Made by a program: the position numbers and the translations under genes
In this document: one piece after another, positions 1 to 9,713 of the stretch
Numbering within the stretch: the first letter of the stretch is position 1
Layout: each line of letters opens with the position of its first letter
NCBI GenBank assembly: GCA_028714235.1
Contig: JAQTMQ010000010.1
Location: 1-40,045, forward strand
Source: Candidatus Iainarchaeum sp.
GTDB lineage: Archaea; Micrarchaeota; Micrarchaeia; Burarchaeales; Fermentimicrarchaeaceae
Direction: 5' to 3'
DNA length: 40,045 nt
The notes under the pieces: model-generated
What the model was told of the DNA's origin: nothing
Database searches by the model: none
The model's input: only the letters and a program-made list of their open reading frames with translations

Positions 1-654
1 CAGGGCTTCACGAAAAACTTTTCGGACAACTCCACCGCGGAAGGATTCCAGTTCACGTTCAACTGCGTCAACTGCAGGGACGGGTACAAGACGAAGTTCG
101 TCGCCTCGGAAACCGCGAAAAAGGGGAAGCTTTTGAAGACCGCGGGCGGGCTTTTCGGCGCCGTCGCGCAGCTCGCCGGGAAAAGCAGCATCGGCTACGG
201 GGTGGACAGGGGCGTGGACGCCGTGAGCGGAAGGTTCACCGGCATGTCGCCCGACTGGCACAAGGAGCACGACGCCGCCTTCGAGAAGGCCCAGAACGAG
301 GCGAAGGCGAACTTCCACAAGTGCCCTAACTGCGCGAACTGGGTGTGCGAAACCTGCTGGAACGAGCAGGAAGGCCTGTGCGTGAAGTGCGCGCCCCGCG
401 AAAACGTCTCCATCGCGACGACCGTCGCGAAGGCGAAGAGGACGCAGATGGAGAAAAAGGCCGCTGAAACCAAGCTCTTCACGGGCGAGCTTGAAAGCAA
501 GGTCACCGAATGCCCGGCCTGCGGGAAGCCCGCGGGCAAGGGAAAGTTTTGCGTGAACTGCGGCGCGCCCATGGGCATGGTGAAATGCAGGAAATGCGGC
601 GCCAAGAACCCGCCCGGAACCAAGTTCTGCGGCGAATGCGGGGAAAAACCGTAG
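1..654 (+). CDS. zinc-ribbon protein, 5' truncated by the window edge
   Basis: The frame is open from base 1 (QGFTKNFSDNSTAEGFQFTFNCVNC...), upstream of the TTG chosen by the ORF track. Many CxxC pairs, with a C-terminal CPACGK...FCVNCG...CRKCG...FCGECG double zinc ribbon. Confidence 0.8.
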   Translation, partial: QGFTKNFSDNSTAEGFQFTFNCVNCRDGYKTKFVASETAKKGKLLKTAGGLFGAVAQLAGKSSIGYGVDRGVDAVSGRFTGMSPDWHKEHDAAFEKAQNEAKANFHKCPNCANWVCETCWNEQEGLCVKCAPRENVSIATTVAKAKRTQMEKKAAETKLFTGELESKVTECPACGKPAGKGKFCVNCGAPMGMVKCRKCGAKNPPGTKFCGECGEKP

Positions 655-703
655 GCGCGGGCCGGGTTGGCGCGGGCGCGGCTTGCCCGCGCCTTCCCTC
701 CCG

Positions 704-2239
704 CTAAAGGAACGCCTCCACGTCCTTCTTTTTGCTTTCCATCGCGTCCTCGAATTTTTTCGCGATGGATTCCATGCTTCCGCCGCGCGCGCTCCTCGCG
801 CCCCTCCTCTTCCGCACGTTCACGAACGCGGGGAAGTTCGCCGCCTCGCCGACAATCATCGCCTCGCCCGTGCGGAGGGTCGTTATGGAGCCGAGCATCC
901 CCTGGTCTATGCCCTCGCAGGACTCGCCGATGTGCTTTATGTCGTAAGGGTTCGTCACGCGCATGATTATGTGCGTGTTCGCCTGCGACAGCGCGGTCGT
1001 GGAAAGCTGGACCGGCCTCTGGCTGATGAGGCAAAGGCTTGCGCCGAACTTCCTTCCCTCCCTCGCAATCAGCTCAATCACGGGCTTCGCGAAAAACTCG
1101 GAGCCCCTCGCCTTCTCGCGCGCGAAGTTGTGGCTTTCCTCCACCATCAGGAGGAAGGGCGGAATCCTCTCCTTCTTCCTCTGCTTGAAAAGCCGCCTCC
1201 CGAAATACGCGACTATGACCTGCTTCCTCCTCGCGTCGTCAATCCCGGACAGGTCTATTACGGCGAGCCTGCCCGGGCGCGCCAGGTCCTTTGAGGCCGG
1301 GAAAGTCGCCTTCCCGAAAAGCCGCAGGCCCTTGAGGGCGTAAAGCATCCCGAGAAGCGGGCCCTTCACGTTGTCCTTGAGGGTCGCATCCGAGTCAACG
1401 CGATTCACGAGGTCGTCCAGGCCGTAAAGCTCGCGCGCCTCCCTTTTCTCCCTGTGAAGCCGCTCCATTATCCTCGCAAGCTCCCTCTTCGCCACGGGCG
1501 ACGCGTCCGGAACGAATTCCGCGAGCACGCGCGGGGAAACGCCGGACATCCCGATGCGGATTTTCCTCCCGTCAAAAACGGTCGCCCTGTCCCCGTACCC
1601 CCCGTTCCTGTCCGCGAAGCCCACGTACTCGCCGTGAACGTCAACCACTATCACCGCCGGCCTGCCGTGCTCCCTCTTCCTGTCCAGAAGCTCCTCAATA
1701 ACCACTCCGGTGAGGTACGACTTGCCGCAACCCGACATTCCGAGAATCGCGAAATGCTTCTGCAGCAGCCGGTTCAGGCCTATCCTCGCTTCAACGTCGT
1801 GCGCGGCAAGCTTCCCGAGCGCGAGGCCGTTCTCCTCGAAACCGAGCAGGGATTTCAGGCGCGCCTCCTCGACGGGCAGCACCTTGCTTCCCGGCGCTGG
1901 CGGAAAAACGTTTCGCACGAGCAAGTTCTCCTTGTTGTAGAGGCCGAGCGCGCGGCAGTTCGCCACCGTGTACTCCCAGTCCGTCGTCGGAAAGCTCTCC
2001 ATGAGGCGCGAGCCGTTCTTCTCGTATTCCGCGACAGACTCCGCCCTTTCGAAATAGCGGTTCGCGCGCGTGATGTCGCTCACGCTCCCAATCAAAAGGC
2101 CGTCCTCTGTCTCCACCTTGACGAACTGCCCCTTGCGCACGGAGTTCGAGTTCAGCACGAAACTGAAATTCGCGGTCGTCGGGCCGTCCCACGTCGCGAC
2201 GACAGTCCCGAGCTCCGCCCCATCCCCGCCCTCCGCCAT
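704..2239 (-). CDS. herA: HerA-like ATPase/DNA translocase (DUF87)
   Basis: Walker A GMSGCGKS, then VIVVDVHGEY and a late SLCLISQRP motif. Start moved to MAEGGDGAELGTVVATWDGPTTANFSF at 2239; the longer ORF start looks like promoter/5' region. Confidence 0.85.
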   Translation of the reverse strand: MAEGGDGAELGTVVATWDGPTTANFSFVLNSNSVRKGQFVKVETEDGLLIGSVSDITRANRYFERAESVAEYEKNGSRLMESFPTTDWEYTVANCRALGLYNKENLLVRNVFPPAPGSKVLPVEEARLKSLLGFEENGLALGKLAAHDVEARIGLNRLLQKHFAILGMSGCGKSYLTGVVIEELLDRKREHGRPAVIVVDVHGEYVGFADRNGGYGDRATVFDGRKIRIGMSGVSPRVLAEFVPDASPVAKRELARIMERLHREKREARELYGLDDLVNRVDSDATLKDNVKGPLLGMLYALKGLRLFGKATFPASKDLARPGRLAVIDLSGIDDARRKQVIVAYFGRRLFKQRKKERIPPFLLMVEESHNFAREKARGSEFFAKPVIELIAREGRKFGASLCLISQRPVQLSTTALSQANTHIIMRVTNPYDIKHIGESCEGIDQGMLGSITTLRTGEAMIVGEAANFPAFVNVRKRRGARSARGGSMESIAKKFEDAMESKKKDVEAFL

Positions 2240-2368
2240 GAAAACCAAGAAAGAGGTTTGGCGCGCGCGCATATAAAAGAGGGCGGCGCGCGTGATTTCC
2301 AGTGGGCGATCACAAGTCGCAGCCCAAGAAAGGGAAAATGCAACTGGAACACACCCGCGCACACGCGA

Positions 2369-2378
2369 ATATAAATAC
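2369..2378 (+). promoter_or_regulatory. candidate TATA box for the cas operon (AATATAAATA)
   Basis: A/T-rich TATA-like element about 60 bp upstream of the cas3 ATG, in a GC-rich region. Confidence 0.45.
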
Positions 2379-2440
2379 GACAAGAGACGAATACTCAAGC
2401 GAATCTCGTTCCGGGGAAAACCGGGTGGAATGGGGGGTCG

Positions 2441-4960
2441 ATGGTGGCCATCCAGAAGAGCCCATCATTCAAGGATTACCGCGCTTTCTTTAAAGCAGCG
2501 ACCAAATCCGAAACCGCCCCAGACGGATTCGACCCTTTCCCTTACCAAGAGCGCCTTTCAGGCGGCGAATTGCCGCAGATACTCAATATTCCCACTGGGG
2601 CCGGAAAAACAGCCGCAGTAATCCTCGCCTGGCTTTGGAGGCGCAGGTTCGCTGACGAAGAAACAAGAAAAGCAACTCCCAGGCGGCTCGTTTACTGCCT
2701 TCCCATGCGTGTTCTCGTCGAACAAACCCGCGACGAAGCCAAAAGATGGTTGAAAAACAAAGACATAGATTTCCTGGCAGAAAAGCCCGGAGAAGGCGAA
2801 GACAAGATAGCAGTAACCGTCCTGATGGGCGGCGAAGACACCGACAAATGGGATTATTACCCCGAGCGCGACGCGATAATCATTGGCACGCAGGACATGC
2901 TCTTGTCGCGCGCTTTGAACCGTGGCTACGCGATGAGCCGCTACCGCTGGCCGGTGCATTACGCGCTGCTTAACAACGATTGCCTTTGGGTAATGGACGA
3001 GGTCCAGCTCATGGGCGTCGGAGTGGAAACCTCGGCGCAGATGCAGGCTTTCAGGGAAAAGCTTGGTTGCTACGGCAACCCGACGACGATTTGGATGAGT
3101 GCGACTGTTGGAGAGAATCAGCTTGCGACGGTAGACCATCCCGTTCCGAAAAATGGGTTCTTGCATCACGCACTTGAGGAAGACGACTTGTCTTTAGACA
3201 CAATCGGGAAACGGCTCAAGGCGAAGAAAGCGATTTCCAAAGCGGGTTTCTGTCTCGATTCGGAAGATGTCGATTATGCAGAAAACGTTGCGGGGTTGCT
3301 TATCGAGAAGCACAAGAAAGGGACCCTTACACTATGCATAGTCAATCAGGTGAAGCGCGCCCAAAACGTTTTCCGTTCGTTGAAGAGCAATCAAAAGCAG
3401 AATCCAGCGTATTCGATCGCGAGGATTGCGCTTATTCATTCCAGATTCCGCCAAAAAGAAAGGGACGCGTGGACAAAGGTTCTTGAAGAAGAGGGGGATC
3501 GCATAGTTGTCGCGACCCAAGCCGTGGAAGCTGGCGTCGACGTATCCGCTCAGACGCTCGTTACCGAAATCGCGCCTTGGCCCTCTCTTGTACAAAGATT
3601 CGGCAGATGCAATCGCTACGGCGAGTCGGGCAACGCTGAAATTATCTGGATTGACCTAAATCTCGAATCCGACGGCGACGAAGACACAACAGCTTTGCCA
3701 TATTCGATGGCTGAACTGGAAAAGTCTAAGGTTCTGCTTGACGGTATTGCCGATGGAGGAGTGGAAACGGTCAGAAGAAAGATGGCGGAGTACGTACCCG
3801 AAGAAGTGACAAGGCAAGTCATCCGTCGGAAGGATGCGGTGGATTTGTTCGATACAACTGCTGACCTTACTGGAAGTGATTTGGATGTGTCGCGATTCGT
3901 GCGCGACGGCGTAGACACGGATGTGCAGTTCTACTGGCGCGAATTGGTGGAGGAATTCCCTCCGAAAGAAAACGTGTACCCATCGCGTGGTGAACTATGC
4001 CCTGTTTCCATCGGGGATGCTAACGAGTTCGCAAAAAAATACGCCGGATTTGTATGGAACCCCCTTGAAGCCCGATGGATGAAGGTCGGAAAGGGCGGAG
4101 AGGCAGACCGGTTTTTCCCCGGCCAGGCTGTGTGCGTCCAAGCGAGCGAGGGCGGCTACTCCGAGGAGCTTGGATGGGATGGTTCTTATGCGGCGAAAAA
4201 GCCGGTTCCGGTTAGCGTGTTGGCCCCCAGCGGGCTGCGAGAAGAAGAACGGGATGGCGCAGACGAGCAGTCATTTGATGGGGATGGAAAATGGGTTACG
4301 CTTTCCTCGCACTGCGCTGATGTCCTTCGGGAAATCGGATTGATCGAATCCAGTCTTGTCTTGCCCAAAGACCAGGGGGCTGCACTTGAAACTGCGGCGC
4401 GCTGGCACGATGTCGGGAAAGCGCATGCCGCCTTCCAAAACGTCGTAAATGAAGGCGCGCCCCAAGGCGCCCCGGGCGAAGTTTGGGCGAAGTCAGGACA
4501 GAAAAACAATGGGCATGGTTACTATGTCATCGCGGAAAATGGAATACGCGTGGCTCGCCCGCATTTCCGGCACGAACTTGCCTCCGCATTGGCGTGGCTC
4601 TGCGCGCATCCCGCAGAGCATCCGTATTCTGATTTGATTGCGTATATCATTGCGGCGCACCATGGCAAAGTCCGGCTTTCGATTCGTTCGATTCCACAGG
4701 AAAGCAAGCCTCATGAAGACACCCTTTTTGCGAGGGGAGTTTGGCAGGGCGATGCTTTAGGCCCTGTTCGGGGACTGCTTGAAAAGCCGATTTCGCTTGA
4801 CTTGAGTGTGATGCAACTGGGAGAAGGCAGTTGGCTTGAGAGGATGCTTTCGCTGCGGGATGATAAGAATATGGGCGTATTTAGACTTGCATACCTTGAA
4901 GCATTGCTTCGCATCGCGGACTGGAGAGCTTCAAGGCGCGAGGATGGAGGCGTAGGCTGA
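2441..4960 (+). CDS. cas3: Cas3 helicase-nuclease, helicase N-terminal and HD domain C-terminal (I-G arrangement)
   Basis: IPTGAGKTAA Walker A, VMDEVQLMG motif II, SATVG, VVATQAVEAGVDV...QRFGRCNRYGE motif VI, and C-terminal ARWHDVGKAHAAFQ HD motif. Confidence 0.93.
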   Translation: MVAIQKSPSFKDYRAFFKAATKSETAPDGFDPFPYQERLSGGELPQILNIPTGAGKTAAVILAWLWRRRFADEETRKATPRRLVYCLPMRVLVEQTRDEAKRWLKNKDIDFLAEKPGEGEDKIAVTVLMGGEDTDKWDYYPERDAIIIGTQDMLLSRALNRGYAMSRYRWPVHYALLNNDCLWVMDEVQLMGVGVETSAQMQAFREKLGCYGNPTTIWMSATVGENQLATVDHPVPKNGFLHHALEEDDLSLDTIGKRLKAKKAISKAGFCLDSEDVDYAENVAGLLIEKHKKGTLTLCIVNQVKRAQNVFRSLKSNQKQNPAYSIARIALIHSRFRQKERDAWTKVLEEEGDRIVVATQAVEAGVDVSAQTLVTEIAPWPSLVQRFGRCNRYGESGNAEIIWIDLNLESDGDEDTTALPYSMAELEKSKVLLDGIADGGVETVRRKMAEYVPEEVTRQVIRRKDAVDLFDTTADLTGSDLDVSRFVRDGVDTDVQFYWRELVEEFPPKENVYPSRGELCPVSIGDANEFAKKYAGFVWNPLEARWMKVGKGGEADRFFPGQAVCVQASEGGYSEELGWDGSYAAKKPVPVSVLAPSGLREEERDGADEQSFDGDGKWVTLSSHCADVLREIGLIESSLVLPKDQGAALETAARWHDVGKAHAAFQNVVNEGAPQGAPGEVWAKSGQKNNGHGYYVIAENGIRVARPHFRHELASALAWLCAHPAEHPYSDLIAYIIAAHHGKVRLSIRSIPQESKPHEDTLFARGVWQGDALGPVRGLLEKPISLDLSVMQLGEGSWLERMLSLRDDKNMGVFRLAYLEALLRIADWRASRREDGGVG

Positions 4961-7176
4961 TGGATGCGCGAGCCGGCGACTTAATCCTTGGCGGATGCGC
5001 GCCTGCCCCACTTGCGCATTATCTGAAGGCCATCGGGATACTTCGCTTGGTGGATGAACAGCTTGACGTGAATGCACGAGGATACTGGAGGGGCGATGAA
5101 TTCCGGCTTCGTACAACAAAAACAACAAATGAACTGCTGGATTTTTTCTTGGACAAGTACCATCCGACACCCGCGGTCGCGCCGTGGAACGCAGGCAGCG
5201 GGTTCTATTTCAGGGAAGAAAAGTCAAACGAAGTGGATGAAGCCGGCCACCGCAAGAAAACCGGAAAACGAAATGTCGCAACCGCCGCAACGCAGATAGT
5301 CGACTCGGTTCTTAAGTCTGGAACAACACGCCTTACGGATTACAGGGCGGCTGTGCTGGCCGCTAAAAATGTGGTCGTCGGGAGTGGCTTAGAAAAAGCA
5401 CCAAGCGAAGAACAGAAGACCGAACTGATTATACGCGCAAGGAATGGACTGCCGGATTCGGCGATAGCCTGGATTGACGCTGCAGTTGTGCTGACTTCCG
5501 AGAAGCCCTGGTTCCCCCCTCTTCTCGGAACCGGCGGTAATGATGGAAATGCGGACTTCTCAAGCAACTTCATGCAAAGGCTATCCGATGTCTTTGACTT
5601 TAGCGAAGGGAAATCGACTGAGCTGTCTCCAGCTTGGCTGGAAAACGCACTATTCGGAACACCAACAGATGGACTTCTTCTCAACAAGGTTTCTGGTCAT
5701 TTCCTCCCTAGCGCAACTGGAGTGACTAACGCAGAAGCTGGATTTGACTCCAAATCCATGATTAACCCGTGGGATTCCATTTTTCTTATAGAGGGAGCGC
5801 TTCTTTTCGCAGCGTCTTCATCAAAACGATTCGGAAGCCACGCGAAAGGCGGCATGGCGTACCCATTCGGGGTGAAGCCTGCAGGAGTGGGATATGGGAG
5901 CGCGTCCGCGAAAGACGAGGATGGCCGCCCGGAAATATGGCTTCCGCTTTGGAACAAACCCGCAAAGGCAACTGAATTATCGGTGCTGTTCTCCGAAGGA
6001 CGCGCACAAGTCGGTAAGCGCAACGCACGCAACGGGGTGGATTTTGCGCGTGCTGTGGCCGGACTCGGCATAGATCGGGGCATAAGTGCTTTCGAGAGAT
6101 ACGGGTTTCAAGAAAGGAATGGAATGGCGTATTTTGCTGTTCCGCTGGGGAAATTCGAGGCCGTGCGGCAGCCCCAAGTCGACTTGGTTAACGAGATTGA
6201 CGGATGGCTGCGCGAGATTAGTTGGAAAATGAAAACAACTGAAGAGCAGCGGGCAGTTAGGAATGTAGAAGAAGCGATTATCGAACTTTGCCGGATGAGA
6301 CGCGCAGCAAGGATGCAGGCGGTTCTTGTGGCACTTGGCCAGTGTGAGAAAGCAATCGCAAAAAGGGCGACGAAAAAAGAACCAAAAGACATATGCCGTC
6401 CGGTCCCATTACTGTCTCCGCGCTGGCTGAAAGAAACCAATGACGGAACCCAAGAATTCCGAATTGCCGCAGCCTTGGCCTCGGTTTACGGTAGGTACAA
6501 GGACAAAGATGGGCACGTTCGGGTCGTTCCATTGCGGTCCCAGCTGGAGCCGGTGCGTCTTGGGCAGTACGGTCCATATTGGGACAAGACGCTGGAAAAG
6601 GAAGTTGCATGGACTGAAGGCGGACTGCTAAAGTCGATGAATGCCATTCTTGCACATCGTCTCAAGAGGATGGAACAATCAGGATACGACTGCTTTTCAG
6701 ACAGCTCAGTAATCAGCGTGAACTTGCCTGATCTTGTCAGATTCTTGGAGGGTAGGATTGATTACGGCAAGATCGAGAGCCTGCTGTGGGGCCTGTGCCT
6801 TATTGATTGGAGCAAGGAACGCGCTGAATACGATATTGATTCCTGTCTTGATAACACGCGGCTTTTCCCTGGCGCTGGTTTCGCGCTGGTGAAACTCTGT
6901 TTTTCATACGTGAAAATGGGGGAAATCAGAGTTCCGCTCGTCCCGGAGATTTTCCGCCGCATGGGTTCTGGAAATGGCGGCGCGGCCATCCAGCTTGCAG
7001 CGCGCAGGCTAAGGGCAAGCGGATTCAAATTAATGGCTTCAGAGTCGTTCAGTGTGCCCAAAAGCCAGCAGGACAAGGCAGTTGCAGCGTTGCTTTTGCC
7101 GCTTGGCAATAAAGAAATGGAGATGCTTGCCGCGAGGGTTGCGACAGTGGAGAACGAGGACGAAGGAGGTGTTTAG
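4960..7176 (+). CDS. csx17: Csx17 / Cas8 large subunit of subtype I-G
   Basis: N-terminal LGGCAPAPLAHYLKAIGILRLV typical of Csx17. TGATG overlap with cas3. Position between cas3 and csb1. Confidence 0.88.
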   Translation: MDARAGDLILGGCAPAPLAHYLKAIGILRLVDEQLDVNARGYWRGDEFRLRTTKTTNELLDFFLDKYHPTPAVAPWNAGSGFYFREEKSNEVDEAGHRKKTGKRNVATAATQIVDSVLKSGTTRLTDYRAAVLAAKNVVVGSGLEKAPSEEQKTELIIRARNGLPDSAIAWIDAAVVLTSEKPWFPPLLGTGGNDGNADFSSNFMQRLSDVFDFSEGKSTELSPAWLENALFGTPTDGLLLNKVSGHFLPSATGVTNAEAGFDSKSMINPWDSIFLIEGALLFAASSSKRFGSHAKGGMAYPFGVKPAGVGYGSASAKDEDGRPEIWLPLWNKPAKATELSVLFSEGRAQVGKRNARNGVDFARAVAGLGIDRGISAFERYGFQERNGMAYFAVPLGKFEAVRQPQVDLVNEIDGWLREISWKMKTTEEQRAVRNVEEAIIELCRMRRAARMQAVLVALGQCEKAIAKRATKKEPKDICRPVPLLSPRWLKETNDGTQEFRIAAALASVYGRYKDKDGHVRVVPLRSQLEPVRLGQYGPYWDKTLEKEVAWTEGGLLKSMNAILAHRLKRMEQSGYDCFSDSSVISVNLPDLVRFLEGRIDYGKIESLLWGLCLIDWSKERAEYDIDSCLDNTRLFPGAGFALVKLCFSYVKMGEIRVPLVPEIFRRMGSGNGGAAIQLAARRLRASGFKLMASESFSVPKSQQDKAVAALLLPLGNKEMEMLAARVATVENEDEGGV

Positions 7177-7178
7177 GG

Positions 7179-8123
7179 ATGGATTTCAGCAAACTTGGAG
7201 ACGAGCAGCGTGTACTGCTTGAAGTGGAATTAAAGCCAGTTCAGGGGACAAGGTTCCAGCCAACCGGATTCCCGGATATCGGTGCAGCCACATACCAGTC
7301 AAGCGACGGGAAGCAGATGCTGCTCGTAGAGTCTGCGCAGAGCATGGCGAATCGCCTGGAGGAAGCCTGCTGGGATGAAAATAAGAATACGCTTGTCGCG
7401 CCGCTCACTGGACTTCCGTTCATCATGGTCAATGAAACCAAAACCGGTCGGATGATAACGAACTCTATCCTCGAGTCGCACAGAATAAACAGCCCATACA
7501 TACTTGAGTCAAAAGACAAGAGCTTCTTCGACAAGCTAAAGAAAGAGCTTGAGGTCATGGAAACCGGAAGAGTGGATAACAAAGCGCTCGCAAAAACTCT
7601 AATGAAATACGATCCCAACTCTCTTCTTCACGGAGTATTTTTGGCAAAAAAAGAGTTGGCAGGGGGCAGGTTAAGGGTGCCGCGCGCAGTTTCGGCTTTC
7701 GTTGAAGCCGAAGACGTGAACGTGGCGGCAAGCGGGGGTGTGAAAAAGGATGAAGTTAACCCCAGCGGAGACGCGAAGAAAGGATTCGGCCACGTCCCGT
7801 TCGCGCGCGATGAATACACCGGAAAACTGAATGCGTACTTCAGCATTGACCTCAGCCAGATCAAAAGTTACGGGCTTGGAAAAGACGCCGAAAACCTGCT
7901 TATAACGCTCGCGCTTTTCAAGATTCGCAGGATGCTGGAAGGAGGATTGCGGTTCAGGACCGCTTGCGACCTTCAAGCCGTAGGCGACCTGAAGGTAACC
8001 AAGCCGTCTGAATTCGTCGTGCCACCGCTAAACGAGTTCAACGCGAAGATGCCTGAAATGATACGCAAGTGCAAAGGGATGTTCGCCGAACCTCCAGTAA
8101 CCGTCGTTGAATACTCGGAGTGA
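7179..8123 (+). CDS. csb1: Csb1 (GSU0053 family) Cas7 subunit
   Basis: VELKPVQGTRFQPTGFPDIGAATY...LVESAQSMANRLEEACWD resembles the Csb1/GSU0053 family; conserved locus position. Confidence 0.9.
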   Translation: MDFSKLGDEQRVLLEVELKPVQGTRFQPTGFPDIGAATYQSSDGKQMLLVESAQSMANRLEEACWDENKNTLVAPLTGLPFIMVNETKTGRMITNSILESHRINSPYILESKDKSFFDKLKKELEVMETGRVDNKALAKTLMKYDPNSLLHGVFLAKKELAGGRLRVPRAVSAFVEAEDVNVAASGGVKKDEVNPSGDAKKGFGHVPFARDEYTGKLNAYFSIDLSQIKSYGLGKDAENLLITLALFKIRRMLEGGLRFRTACDLQAVGDLKVTKPSEFVVPPLNEFNAKMPEMIRKCKGMFAEPPVTVVEYSE

Positions 8124-8127
8124 TTGC

Positions 8128-9702
8128 ATGCTTGCAATCGAGGTCAGACTAATTGCTGGAAGTTATCATGCGACGCCATGGGGCAGGCAGGTCAACGAAG
8201 GAGCCGTTGAATGGCCGCCGTCACCTTGGAGAGTGCTAAGGGCGCTCATTTCGGCGTGGTACAAAAACTGCGAAGGGGTAAGCGAGCAAACACTCGAGGG
8301 CATCATCAACAAACTGAGCGAACTGCCAGTATACGAGCTTCCGCCTGCCATAGAAATGCATACGCGTCACTACATGCCGCTATACCACGGCGATACGGCG
8401 AAAGTATTCGACGCATTCCTGCGCCTTGGGAAAAACAACCGATTAATAATCCAGTGGCCGGAAGCGGACCTGACTCCCGAAGAAGAAACGGCGCTGGACT
8501 TGCTCCTATCTAAGATAAGCTACTTCGGGAGGGCCGAATCTTGGGCCGAACTCAAGCGCACGGATAAAGTAACGAATGCCAACTCTTTCCCAAAACACGA
8601 AGGAAATAGCGTTGATAACGGATTCGAGCTAGTCGGGACGCTCGCTTGCATGCAGCCCGGGGAATACTTGGCATGGAAACTCGGATTCGGCAAATCCAAA
8701 TCCGAAGAGAAACCTCAAAAACGATTAAAACGAGGAAAGAAGAAATCCGAGGAATCAGGAGACCTTCCGAAAACAATCCTTGAAGCATTGAAGGCGGAAA
8801 CAACACAACTTAAGCGCGCGGGCTGGAGCCAGCCACCGGGAAGCAAATGGGTGAGCTACGCAAGGAAGACGGATGCATTTGAGGTTCAGTATTTCCCTGA
8901 CTTTTCAGAGGACAAGCTTCCGTTGCCTACCGCAGCAAGATTCGCTGTTGCGAGCGCCGTTCCCCCAAAGCTTGTCCATTCAATATCTTTGGCGGAGCGC
9001 TTCCACGCGGCGCTCGTGAAATATTCGGACAACGCGGAAGTATTCACTGGGTGCGACACTGAGAAGAAGCCAATTTCGGGTAATATGCATGCAAGCATCC
9101 ACTGCGAAACCAATCCATGGGACGTCAAAAGCGACAACGGTTCTATAACGCACGTGAGCGTTTACGCGCCGATGGGATTCAATGCAAAATCCCGCTATGC
9201 ATTGGACCGCGTAAAGAAGGTGTGGGGGCACGGAGGCCACGACGTTAAGCTTTTGCTGCTTGGAATCGGGAATCCGGAGGATTTCAGCGCGCCAAACAAA
9301 GGCGCAGAGTGCAGGATCTTCCAAGAATCAAGGGTTTGGGTGTCCAGCACGCCCTTCATTCCTACGCGCCATCCGAAGATTACGCGAGGCGGAAAGCCGA
9401 AGCTTGACGATAAAGGCTTGTGGATTGGCAGTCCCGCGCACGACCTCGCGCGCCTGCTCGTCCTTCAGGGGAAACCCGCGCCAATGAAAATAACCTCGGT
9501 TCCATCCACAATGCTTGGGGGACGGGAGGTCCGCTGGTTGAAGTTCGCTCGGGAAAGAAAAACCGGAGGTGGAAGGCGCGCGGACACGCGAGGATACGGA
9601 TTCATAATCGAATTTCCAGAACCGGTGAAAGGCCCGATTGCGGCCGGATATGCCAGCCATTTCGGCCTCGGGCTGTTCGTTCCGATGAAAGAGGAGGGAT
9701 AG
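8128..9702 (+). CDS. csb2: Csb2 (GSU0054 family) Cas5-Cas6 fusion
   Basis: MLAIEVRLIAGSYHATPWGRQVNEGAVEWPPSPWRVLRAL N-terminus. C-terminal Gly-rich GYASHFGLGLFVP RAMP-like motif. Start moved from 8107 to 8128. Confidence 0.9.
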   Translation: MLAIEVRLIAGSYHATPWGRQVNEGAVEWPPSPWRVLRALISAWYKNCEGVSEQTLEGIINKLSELPVYELPPAIEMHTRHYMPLYHGDTAKVFDAFLRLGKNNRLIIQWPEADLTPEEETALDLLLSKISYFGRAESWAELKRTDKVTNANSFPKHEGNSVDNGFELVGTLACMQPGEYLAWKLGFGKSKSEEKPQKRLKRGKKKSEESGDLPKTILEALKAETTQLKRAGWSQPPGSKWVSYARKTDAFEVQYFPDFSEDKLPLPTAARFAVASAVPPKLVHSISLAERFHAALVKYSDNAEVFTGCDTEKKPISGNMHASIHCETNPWDVKSDNGSITHVSVYAPMGFNAKSRYALDRVKKVWGHGGHDVKLLLLGIGNPEDFSAPNKGAECRIFQESRVWVSSTPFIPTRHPKITRGGKPKLDDKGLWIGSPAHDLARLLVLQGKPAPMKITSVPSTMLGGREVRWLKFARERKTGGGRRADTRGYGFIIEFPEPVKGPIAAGYASHFGLGLFVPMKEEG

Positions 9703-9713
9703 GTGCGCGCCTA

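Noticed and set aside
195-1034. 279-aa minus-strand ORF overlapping the zinc-ribbon gene and the herA end
   Set aside because: Antisense/out-of-frame ORF caused by high GC; low-complexity Arg/His/Gly-rich, and it conflicts with the well-supported genes.
1454-2374. 306-aa plus-strand ORF antisense to herA
   Set aside because: Composition (Arg/Val/His-rich, no motifs) is typical of the complementary frame of a GC-rich gene.
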